Source: Pseudomonadota bacterium
GTDB taxonomy: Bacteria > Pseudomonadota > Alphaproteobacteria > RF32 > CAG-239
Direction of reading: 5' to 3'
DNA: 8,793 nucleotides
Assembly (NCBI GenBank): GCA_021617435.1
Contig: JAJWCP010000062.1
Location: 1-8,793, forward strand
The position numbers and the translations under genes are program-made. Numbering within the stretch: the first letter of the stretch is position 1; every line of letters starts with the position of its first letter. Positions 1 through 5,819 of the stretch are shown one piece after another. The notes beneath the pieces were generated by a model that was not told the DNA's origin, did not search any database, and saw nothing but the letters and a program-made list of their open reading frames with translations.

Positions 1-56
1 TCTTGCGTTTTTTTTTTGCAATATTTACGAGTCCGTGCTGTGCATAAGTTGTATAC

Positions 57-92
57 AAAAATCCCCTTCATTAAGTGATGAAGGGGATTTTT
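57..92 (-). terminator. Rho-independent terminator, likely bidirectional
   Basis: A perfect 15-bp inverted repeat (57-71 with 78-92) encloses the 6-nt loop TAAGTG. The stem has a CCCCTTC/GAAGGGG core and A/T-rich ends, so either strand ends in a U-run. It lies 12 nt past the stop of the DUF805 gene on the minus strand. It could also end a plus-strand transcript entering from the left, since a run of ten T at 8-17 and no gene are visible to its left. The stem core resembles that of the terminator at 3725-3755. Confidence 0.85.
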
Positions 93-103
93 ACTTTAAC
101 AGC

Positions 104-802
104 TTAGTGATTGTATGATTGGCTGTATGATGAGTTTTGCTCAACATAAGAGCTTTTTTCCGGCGTCATCATAAATGAAATGATATTGGCAAAAACTATA
201 ATGACAAAAAAGATGATAATCATCCAAAAGGCAGTTTGTTCGTGCTTTTCGTCATTTGATTTCGGAGCCTCTCCGTAGTTATTGCTATCAGTTCCGCCGC
301 GTTTGCATACAAACACCAAATAACGAATTTGAGCAAACATCATTAACACAAAAGTTATAAGGTACGAAATTAACATTCCTTTCGGTGATATCATAGCGTA
401 AGTGATACTTATAGAAACCATGCCGAAAACAGAGGAATATACGTACCAGTTAAACAAGCCGTTCCATAAGTTATGACCGGTATCGTGCAAGCGCCGGTTG
501 GTGATTGAGAGCATCGGGATAATTGAAGCAAGCGCAAACAATCCGTATAAAACAAACAAAAACGGCGAGATTAAGGCGCATAAAACAATTATTGCGACAA
601 CCGCGCAAATAAACATAAGGATGAATGAAAAGTATTCATACCGCGAGGCGCGGCCGGAAAATTTAAAATAGTTAATATATGCATTGAAGAAGCATTGTAT
701 CATACTTAATTTGGCGCAAGCGGCAGTTGCAGGCTTTTTATATTCAGAGCGTACACGTACAACGGCGGATTCTTGCGGCTCGGATTTTTCAATATCGGTC
801 AT
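104..802 (-). CDS. DUF805 family inner-membrane protein
   Basis: A 232-residue integral membrane protein of unknown function. The DUF805 hallmarks are all visible in order: FSGRASRYEYF at residues 48-58, several hydrophobic segments (about 60-79, 80-100, 123-137 and 143-165), NRRLHDTGHNLW at 102-113, and the closing GGTDSNNYGEAP at 169-180. Beyond the usual end of the family there is one more strongly hydrophobic stretch (about 192-211) and a polar, Ser/Tyr/Asn-rich tail; the N-terminal 35 residues are polar. The start ATG at 802 is supported by an AAAGGA ribosome-binding site 8 nt upstream. The gene sits alone between two terminators. The family is widespread and often found near transport or stress genes, but no biochemical role is established, and none can be inferred from these neighbours. 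Confidence 0.88.
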   Translation of the reverse strand: MTDIEKSEPQESAVVRVRSEYKKPATAACAKLSMIQCFFNAYINYFKFSGRASRYEYFSFILMFICAVVAIIVLCALISPFLFVLYGLFALASIIPMLSITNRRLHDTGHNLWNGLFNWYVYSSVFGMVSISITYAMISPKGMLISYLITFVLMMFAQIRYLVFVCKRGGTDSNNYGEAPKSNDEKHEQTAFWMIIIFFVIIVFANIISFMMTPEKSSYVEQNSSYSQSYNH

Positions 803-838
803 AGAGGTTATCCTTTCGGTTAAAATTAATACTCCTTA

Positions 839-866
839 ATTATGATAATTTAAAATCAAATTGCAA
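839..866 (-). promoter_or_regulatory. Putative sigma70-type promoter for the DUF805 gene
   Basis: On the minus strand, TTGCAA (861-866, 4 of 6 matches to the -35 consensus) is followed after 16 nt by CATAAT (839-844, 5 of 6). It lies between the ldh terminator and the DUF805 start, which is where a promoter for a stand-alone gene is needed. The region is AT-rich, so chance matches are common; this is a candidate only. Confidence 0.4.
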
Positions 867-878
867 TGATTAAAATAA

Positions 879-910
879 AAAAGACGCTTTATTTTGTTAA
901 AGCGTCTTTT
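879..910 (-). terminator. Rho-independent terminator of ldh
   Basis: A perfect 13-bp stem (879-891 with 898-910; core AAGACGC/GCGTCTT) with a 6-nt loop. On the minus strand it is followed by a T-rich run (TTTTTTATTTTA, overlapping the foot of the stem), the typical shape of an intrinsic terminator. It begins 14 nt beyond the ldh stop codon and separates ldh from the DUF805 gene. Confidence 0.88.
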
Positions 911-923
911 AATAATGTATAAG

Positions 924-1850
924 CTAGTCTTGAATGCTGTAATCTTTAAGTTTTTGTGCGCTGGCCTGTAACAACACGTGCTCTTCTTCAGACAAGCGCG
1001 GGTAAATTACGCGTTCAATACCGTTTTTATTAACGACGGTCGGCAATGAAAGGCATACGTTTTTAACGCCTTCAACATCTTCATGAAATGATGAAACGGT
1101 TAAAATAGCGTTTTCGTTGGTGCTGACAGCCTGACAAATACGAGCTAAACCGCCGGCAATGCCGAAGCAGGTGGCGCCTTTGCCCTCAATAATTTTATAA
1201 GCGGCGTTGCGTACGTTGTCATCAATATCGGCTTTAACCTCAGGGGTGAGCGGGCGTTTTAAGTCATCGGCAAGGGTGGCAATCGGCAAGGTGCCGGCAT
1301 CACCGTTTGACCAAATTAAAACTTCGCTGTCACCATGTTCGCCAAGCACATTGGCATGAATAGATTTTGAAGATACGCCTAAATGCTCGCCCAAAAGAGT
1401 TCTGAAACGTGAGGTGTCCAAAATGGTGCCGCTTCCGAATACGCGGTTTTTAGGCAGTCCTGAAAGTTTTAAGGTGTAATCAGTCATAATGTCAACAGGG
1501 TTAGAGGCAACCAAAATAATGGCGTCAGGCGCATTTTCCATCAAAGGCGCAACAATGCTTTTAAAAATGGCGGCGTTACGTGACATTAAGTCAATACGGG
1601 TTTCACCGGGGCGCTGGTTGGCTCCGGCAGTAATAATTACAACATCGGCATTTTTTAAATCAGCGTAGTTACCGGCATAAACTTTGCTGGCATAAGCAAA
1701 AGTAGTGGCGTGCGTAATGTCTAACGCTTCTGCCTCGGCTTTTTTCTGGTTATAGTCAATTAACACCACTTCACGGGCAACACCGCGCATAATAAGCGCA
1801 AATGCGGTGGCGCTGCCGACTTGTCCGGCTCCGATAATACCAACTTTCAT
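924..1850 (-). CDS. ldh: L-lactate dehydrogenase (NAD-dependent)
   Basis: Interconverts pyruvate and L-lactate with NADH/NAD+ in the cytoplasm, usually to regenerate NAD+ in fermentation. The 308-residue length fits the LDH/MDH family. Visible elements: Rossmann motif GAGQVG at residues 7-12; Asp32 at the end of the second strand, favouring NAD over NADP; the active-site loop with Gln79 and Arg85 (ANQRPGETR); Asn117; the Asp145/Arg148 pair (LDTSRFR); catalytic His172 in GEHGDSE; and Thr227 (GKGATCFG). Gln79 corresponds to the classic specificity residue 102, which is Gln in lactate and Arg in malate dehydrogenases. This is why I call lactate rather than malate. The ATG at 1850 has an AGGAGA site 6 nt upstream. 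The gene is monocistronic with its own terminator, and divergent from acpP. Allosteric control by fructose 1,6-bisphosphate cannot be judged from sequence alone. Confidence 0.92.
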   Translation of the reverse strand: MKVGIIGAGQVGSATAFALIMRGVAREVVLIDYNQKKAEAEALDITHATTFAYASKVYAGNYADLKNADVVIITAGANQRPGETRIDLMSRNAAIFKSIVAPLMENAPDAIILVASNPVDIMTDYTLKLSGLPKNRVFGSGTILDTSRFRTLLGEHLGVSSKSIHANVLGEHGDSEVLIWSNGDAGTLPIATLADDLKRPLTPEVKADIDDNVRNAAYKIIEGKGATCFGIAGGLARICQAVSTNENAILTVSSFHEDVEGVKNVCLSLPTVVNKNGIERVIYPRLSEEEHVLLQASAQKLKDYSIQD

Positions 1851-1892
1851 TTATATTCTCCTGTATGTTCGTTCTTTTATTAACTGCATAGA

Positions 1893-1920
1893 AATATAGT
1901 TATATTTTTTTAAATAACAA
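1893..1920 (-). promoter_or_regulatory. Putative promoter for ldh
   Basis: On the minus strand, TTGTTA (1915-1920, 4 of 6) is followed after 16 nt by TATATT (1893-1898, 5 of 6), ending 42 nt upstream of the ldh start codon. A better -35 (TTGACT, 1955-1960) lies further upstream but has no properly spaced -10. The spacer is very AT-rich, so confidence is limited. Confidence 0.35.
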
Positions 1921-2066
1921 TCATATTTATACACTATTTATAACCATTTGTTACAGTCAATAAAATTTTGCATTTTCAAGGCGTTAAATGCTAAACAAGG
2001 CTTTTTTTATGGGTAATTTTAAAAAAATGCTTGCTAAAAGGCATAAAATTTGCTAACAACACATCA

Positions 2067-2081
2067 AGACCGCTGTGGTCT
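2067..2081 (+). other. Small hairpin in the acpP leader
   Basis: AGACC (2067-2071) pairs with GGTCT (2077-2081) around a 5-nt loop. It is the only GC-rich spot in the otherwise AT-rich spacer upstream of acpP, about 37 nt before the start codon. It has no U-run, so it is not a terminator. It may simply be leader structure; no role is shown. I found no convincing acpP promoter in 1851-2118. Confidence 0.3.
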
Positions 2082-2118
2082 GGAAATTTGTTTTAATAAT
2101 TTTTTGAGGTTTAAATAC

Positions 2119-2352
2119 ATGACTGATACCGCAAATCGCGTTAAAAAAATCGTCGCTGAACACCTTGGTGTTGAAGAATCTAAAGTTACCGAAAGCGCAA
2201 GCTTTATTGATGACCTTGGTGCTGACAGCTTGGATACAGTAGAATTGGTTATGGCATTTGAAGAAGAATTCGGTTGCGAAATTCCGGATGAAGCAGCAGA
2301 AAAAATTCTGACTGTTAAAGATGCTATTGACTACCTTTCTAAGAATGCGTAA
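2119..2352 (+). CDS. acpP: Acyl carrier protein
   Basis: A 77-residue acidic four-helix carrier of fatty-acid synthesis. The acyl chain is held as a thioester on a 4'-phosphopantetheine arm attached to Ser37 in the invariant motif GADSLDTVEL (residues 34-43). The recognition helix II that follows (VELVMAFEEEF) is fully conserved in style, and the length is exactly that of typical bacterial AcpP. The frame stays open upstream to a TTG at 2050, but the ATG at 2119 is the right start: the family begins at MTDTANRVKK, and a GAGG site lies 9 nt before it (2106-2109). The sequence is very close to alphaproteobacterial AcpP. It is followed by fabF, the usual neighbour, although a terminator-like hairpin lies between them. 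The classic upstream fabD/fabG are not present; ldh lies there, divergent. Confidence 0.97.
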   Translation: MTDTANRVKKIVAEHLGVEESKVTESASFIDDLGADSLDTVELVMAFEEEFGCEIPDEAAEKILTVKDAIDYLSKNA

Positions 2353-2378
2353 GTCTTGTGGCTTTATTTAAGTGTGAG

Positions 2379-2405
2379 AACTCGCTGCTATCAGGCGAGT
2401 TTTTT
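2379..2405 (+). terminator. Terminator or attenuator between acpP and fabF
   Basis: AACTCGC (2379-2385) pairs with GCGAGTT (2395-2401) around a 9-nt loop, and the stem runs into TTTTT (2401-2405). It looks like an intrinsic terminator placed 26 nt after acpP and 36 nt before fabF. If partly leaky it would give more acpP than fabF transcript from one promoter, which would suit the high cellular demand for AcpP. That use is inferred. Confidence 0.75.
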
Positions 2406-2440
2406 CATATAAATCGTTAAATGTTAAAATAGGTGAGTGT

Positions 2441-3703
2441 ATGAGAAGAGTCGTTATTACCGGTTTAGGTGTGATTTCACCTTTGGGACGCGGAGTTGAA
2501 CATAACTGGAAGCGTTTGCTGAACGGCGAGTCCGGAATTTCAAGAATTGAAGATATTGACTTAAAAGATATACCGGTTAAAATTGCCGGTCAGGTGCCGT
2601 GGGGCGATGCGGAAGGGGAGTTTAACCCTGACAGCGTGTTGCCGCCGAAAGACCAAAAAAAGAACGATAAGTTTATTTTGTATGGTTTGGCTGCCGGCTC
2701 TGATGCTATCCGCGATTGCGGCTATATTCCTGAAACCGAAGAAGAAAAATATCGTTTCGGCGTTATGATGGGTTCAGGTATCGGCGGATTAAGCACCATT
2801 TATGAAAACTCAGTATCATTTAATGAGTTTGGTATTAAAAAAATGTCGCCGTTTTTTATTCCTGCCTGCTTGATTAACCTTATTTCCGGTAATCTTTCCA
2901 TTATGTTCGGGCTTAAAGGACCGAACCATGCTTGTGTTACCGCTTGTTCAACCGGTACGCATGCTATTGGCGACGCTACCCGCATTATTGCGATGGGCGA
3001 TGCTGATATGATGGTTGCCGGCGGTGCGGAATCGGCGGTTAATGTGCTTGGTTTGGGCGGATTTGCCCGTATGCGCGCGGTTACGGCAGAATTTAATGAA
3101 GAGCCGCAAAAAGCCTCGCGCCCATGGGATAAGCACCGTAGCGGCTTTGTAATGGGCGAGGGCGCCGGCGCGGTTGTTTTGGAAGAATATGAGCACGCTA
3201 AAGCCCGCGGCGCTAAAATTTATGCCGAAGTTGTCGGTTACGGTATGAGCGGCGACGCTTATCACATTACCGCTCCTTCAGGCGATGGCGCGTATCGCGC
3301 TATGAAAATGGCGGCTGAGCACGCCAAAGAGCATGGGGTTGAGCTGAAAGACATTAACTACATCAATGCGCACGGAACTTCAACTCCGGCCGGTGATGTC
3401 GGCGAGGCGTTGGCGGTTAAGCGTTTGTTTGGCGATGATATGAAGCATGTTTCAATGTCATCAACTAAATCAGCCATCGGGCACTTGCTCGGCGCGGCCG
3501 GCGCGGTTGAAGCGGTTTACACCGTTTTGGCGTTGCGTGACCAAGTTTGTCCGCCGACCTTAAACTTAGATGAGGTTGAAGAAGAAGTTGCCGATATTGA
3601 TTTGGTTCCGCTCAAAGCTAAAAAGAAAGAAATTAAAGCCGCGATGTCTAACTCATTCGGTTTTGGCGGCACTAACTCGTCAATCGTATTTAAGAAGCTT
3701 TAA
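2441..3703 (+). CDS. fabF: 3-oxoacyl-[acyl-carrier-protein] synthase II (KAS II)
   Basis: Condenses malonyl-ACP with acyl-ACP, releasing CO2, in the elongation cycle of type II fatty-acid synthesis in the cytoplasm. The 420-residue protein has the two-part thiolase fold. Residues readable from the motifs are the nucleophile Cys169 (TACSTG), His311 (NAHGTSTPAGD), Lys343 and His348 (STKSAIGHLLGAAG), and the C-terminal FGFGGTNSS loop at 407-415. The Cys-His-His set identifies a KAS I/II enzyme; FabH would have Cys-His-Asn. The N-terminal RRVVITGLGVISPLG and the position next to acpP favour FabF over FabB. The ATG at 2441 is preceded by AGGTGA at a short 4-nt spacing, which may mean modest initiation. 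A strong hairpin closes the gene downstream, so unlike in many relatives mltG does not follow. Confidence 0.96.
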   Translation: MRRVVITGLGVISPLGRGVEHNWKRLLNGESGISRIEDIDLKDIPVKIAGQVPWGDAEGEFNPDSVLPPKDQKKNDKFILYGLAAGSDAIRDCGYIPETEEEKYRFGVMMGSGIGGLSTIYENSVSFNEFGIKKMSPFFIPACLINLISGNLSIMFGLKGPNHACVTACSTGTHAIGDATRIIAMGDADMMVAGGAESAVNVLGLGGFARMRAVTAEFNEEPQKASRPWDKHRSGFVMGEGAGAVVLEEYEHAKARGAKIYAEVVGYGMSGDAYHITAPSGDGAYRAMKMAAEHAKEHGVELKDINYINAHGTSTPAGDVGEALAVKRLFGDDMKHVSMSSTKSAIGHLLGAAGAVEAVYTVLALRDQVCPPTLNLDEVEEEVADIDLVPLKAKKKEIKAAMSNSFGFGGTNSSIVFKKL

Positions 3704-3724
3704 TTTTAAGCGAGTAAACACAAG

Positions 3725-3762
3725 AATCCCCTTGCGCATTATGCTCAAGGGGATTTTGGTTT
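3725..3762 (+). terminator. Terminator of fabF, convergent with the minus-strand glycosyltransferase
   Basis: AATCCCCTTG (3725-3734) pairs perfectly with CAAGGGGATT (3746-3755). After one C/T mismatch the apex can continue as GCA/TGC. On the plus strand the stem is followed by TTTTGGTTTTT, a good U-run. On the minus strand the run is weaker (TTCTTG), yet the hairpin also sits just past the stop of the glycosyltransferase at 3763, so it probably serves both convergent genes. Confidence 0.85.
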
Positions 3763-4791
3763 TTAGTATGTTTTTGAATTTTTGTTCTTTATTGCTTGCG
3801 CAAGCGGCGGTTCATCGCCTAATTTCAAATCAGAGCAGTCAATAGCGCGGTGAAAATCACGCTGAAAATCTTGCTTGGTATAGCCGGTTAAATAGCCTTG
3901 TTGCGCTTTTTTATCAACAATGGAGCTGATAACCGCGTATTTAGTTTCAAGAAAGGCATTAACGTGCTGTTCGGCGGACGGAACAAAACTATCGCGGTTG
4001 TCTTGAACCATTGTTTGCAAGGTTTTTAAGTAGCCGATGCGAATAACCGAAAAGTCTTCGGGGCGAGCCTGAACGGTAACGCTGCCGGCATGCTTAAAGT
4101 AATTGTACGGAGTGTCTTTTAAGCCGGTTATTTTGGCGTTTTTGTACAATAACATCGCAAGACTCGGAAAATCTTCACATACGGACATTTCTTTTTTAAC
4201 GTTTGGAAACATCTGCATATAGGGCTTAAAAATTTCGCCTTTAACAACTTTGGTCCAACCGATACTGTCGGCGGCGGAGGCAATTTCAGGCATTTGCTCA
4301 ACCGTAACGCTGTTGTTTAAGCCGCCCAATTTATGCGAAAGGTTGTTGTGCGGAGTGCCGCTGTTCCAGTTTAAAACTAAATCCATGTCGCCTTGTAACT
4401 GAAAACCGGCAATTAAAACGTTGGCTTTAGTTTTTTTCATTTGCACCATCATATTGGCAATGGCGTTTTCAGAGGTGAAGGTGTCATCGCTGTCAATCAT
4501 AACAAAAGTATCGTTGTTGCGCATACGGCTTGCAACCGCACGACCTAAGGTTTCAAACGCCTTGCCGCAACCCAAATTTTCAGAGCCGGATAATACCTCA
4601 ACACTAATGCCTTTACCTGCAAATTTTTCTTGCCACTTATTTAATTTTTCAGCAGTGTCATCGGTGGAGTGGTCATCATAAACAACTAATTTTAAGTTAG
4701 GGTAGGTTTGGTTGTAAACCGATTGAAAAGTTTCGCCCATTATTTCAGATGAATTGTGCGTGCGAATACCGACATAAACAACGTCAGACAT
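3763..4791 (-). CDS. Family 2 glycosyltransferase (GT-A fold)
   Basis: A 342-residue cytoplasmic or membrane-associated sugar transferase using a nucleotide-sugar donor. GT2 landmarks: the first strand VVYVGIRTHNSSE (residues 4-16, in place of the usual IPVYN); LVVYDDHSTDDT (35-46, a variant of VNDGSTDDS); ENLGCGKAFETLGRA (71-85, in place of the common G.s.ARN.Gl); the metal-binding DSDD at 100-103; WTKVVKGEIFK at 179-189; and a CEDFP segment (205-209) where the catalytic-base region of this group lies. No transmembrane helix is evident. The ATG at 4791 has a GGAGAT site 6 nt upstream. It is divergent from a second GT2 gene, suggesting a small envelope-glycan locus. The two are not close paralogues: beyond the fold motifs I see little shared sequence. 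Sugar and acceptor are unknown. Confidence 0.85.
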   Translation of the reverse strand: MSDVVYVGIRTHNSSEIMGETFQSVYNQTYPNLKLVVYDDHSTDDTAEKLNKWQEKFAGKGISVEVLSGSENLGCGKAFETLGRAVASRMRNNDTFVMIDSDDTFTSENAIANMMVQMKKTKANVLIAGFQLQGDMDLVLNWNSGTPHNNLSHKLGGLNNSVTVEQMPEIASAADSIGWTKVVKGEIFKPYMQMFPNVKKEMSVCEDFPSLAMLLYKNAKITGLKDTPYNYFKHAGSVTVQARPEDFSVIRIGYLKTLQTMVQDNRDSFVPSAEQHVNAFLETKYAVISSIVDKKAQQGYLTGYTKQDFQRDFHRAIDCSDLKLGDEPPLAQAIKNKNSKTY

Positions 4792-4826
4792 ATATAAATC
4801 TCCATATTTGATTAAATTATGACGTT

Positions 4827-4854
4827 ATAATAGCATATACAAAATTTTTGTCAA
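4827..4854 (-). promoter_or_regulatory. Strong sigma70-type promoter for the minus-strand glycosyltransferase
   Basis: On the minus strand, a perfect TTGACA (4849-4854) is followed after 16 nt by TATTAT (4827-4832, 5 of 6), preceded by TG at the extended -10 position (TGCTATTAT). Transcription would start near 4820, giving a leader of about 30 nt carrying the GGAGAT site. This is the best promoter match I see in the window. Confidence 0.7.
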
Positions 4855-4891
4855 GCGGTGAGGCAAATTTTTTATAGGTGGCAAATTTATG

Positions 4892-4918
4892 TTGCGTTAT
4901 GAGAGTTTGTGGTATTAT
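4892..4918 (+). promoter_or_regulatory. Putative extended -10 promoter for the plus-strand glycosyltransferase
   Basis: TTGCGT (4892-4897) lies 15 nt before TATTAT (4913-4918), which has an upstream TGG giving an extended -10 (TGGTATTAT). The spacing is short, so the extended -10 may carry most of the recognition. It lies 34 nt before the GT start, back to back with the divergent promoter at 4827-4854. Confidence 0.45.
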
Positions 4919-4952
4919 ATATAGATATGTTTAATTTAGGTGGAAAGATGAA

Positions 4953-5819
4953 ATGAAAATTCCGATAATTTCAGTTATTATACCGGTCTATAACAGTGAG
5001 CGCTATTTGCGCGATTCATTAAATTCTTTATTGTTGCAAACTTTTGAGGATTGGGAAGCCATTTGCGTTAATGACGGCTCAACCGATTCATCAGGGCTAA
5101 TTTTGCAAGAGTATGCCGCTAAAGATAAGCGTTTTATAATTATTTCCGAACCTAACTCCGGGCAAAGCGTGGCGCGGAATAAAGCATTAGAAGTGGCTAA
5201 AGGTAAATATATTGCCTTTTTAGACGCCGATGACTTATTGAAAGAAAATTTTTTGGAAGCGCTGTATAATGCGGCGGAGGCGACCAATGCCGATATGGCG
5301 ATTGCCTCCATACAAATAGAAAAAATCAGCAAAAAAGACGGAAATTTAAAACGCAAATATCGTTTGCAGTTTAAGGAACAAAAAGTTTATAACTCATCCG
5401 CTGAGCTTTACGAAGCCTTAAAACTGCCGCGTAACTGCTTTATTTGGTACAAACTTTACCGCAGAACGGCATACAATATGCACTTTTCGCCGCATGAATA
5501 TTTTGAAGATGTTTTGTTTAGTCATCAAATTGTGGCGCAAACCCACAAAGCGGTTACGGTAAAAGATACTTGTTACACTTATGTGAGCAATCCGCAGTCT
5601 ACCGTAAACACCATGAACCCAAAAAAAGAACAGGATTATTTGAAAAATTCTACTTTTGGTTTGCAAATTGCCGTGCAAAACGGTTGGAATTATCGTCGCT
5701 TCTTGAGATATTATGTGCCTGCTAATGAAAAGAAGTTTACTCCTCTCATTACCATAAAAGATTACGGCTTATTTAAAGCGTATTATCTGTTTAACTGGTT
5801 GTTGTTTACCAAAAGTTAG
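4953..5819 (+). CDS. Family 2 glycosyltransferase (surface polysaccharide type)
   Basis: A 288-residue GT-A transferase with a textbook GT2 domain: ISVIIPVYNSERYL (residues 6-19), VNDGSTDSS (39-47), SGQSVARNKALE (69-80) and metal-binding DADD (91-94). Further on are CFIWYKLYRR (161-170) and FEDVLFS (183-189), the pattern seen in enzymes that add single sugars to lipopolysaccharide or capsule. The C-terminal part (about 225-288) is basic and aromatic without a clear membrane helix, so peripheral membrane association is possible. The ATG at 4953 lies 9 nt after AGGTGG. Another ATG at 4948 opens only the two-codon ORF ATG-AAA-TGA, whose stop overlaps this start. The stop codon overlaps that of the convergent repeat-protein gene, with no terminator between. 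Donor sugar and acceptor cannot be assigned. Confidence 0.9.
   Translation: MKIPIISVIIPVYNSERYLRDSLNSLLLQTFEDWEAICVNDGSTDSSGLILQEYAAKDKRFIIISEPNSGQSVARNKALEVAKGKYIAFLDADDLLKENFLEALYNAAEATNADMAIASIQIEKISKKDGNLKRKYRLQFKEQKVYNSSAELYEALKLPRNCFIWYKLYRRTAYNMHFSPHEYFEDVLFSHQIVAQTHKAVTVKDTCYTYVSNPQSTVNTMNPKKEQDYLKNSTFGLQIAVQNGWNYRRFLRYYVPANEKKFTPLITIKDYGLFKAYYLFNWLLFTKS

Noticed and set aside
924..1850. Malate dehydrogenase
   Set aside because: The specificity residue is Gln79, as in lactate dehydrogenase, with the LDH-type GEHGDSE and ANQRPGETR context; MDH would have Arg there.
2050..2118. N-terminal extension of acpP from a TTG at 2050
   Set aside because: The added residues do not fit the family, and the ATG at 2119 matches the normal AcpP N-terminus with a GAGG site upstream.
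1851..2118. A small gene or RNA in the acpP/ldh spacer
   Set aside because: The stretch is AT-rich with scattered stops, no ribosome-binding site plus start pair other than acpP, and only one 5-bp hairpin.
2441..3703. fabB (KAS I) instead of fabF
   Set aside because: Length of 420 residues, position directly after acpP and the RRVVITGLGVISPLG start favour FabF, although both share the Cys-His-His site.
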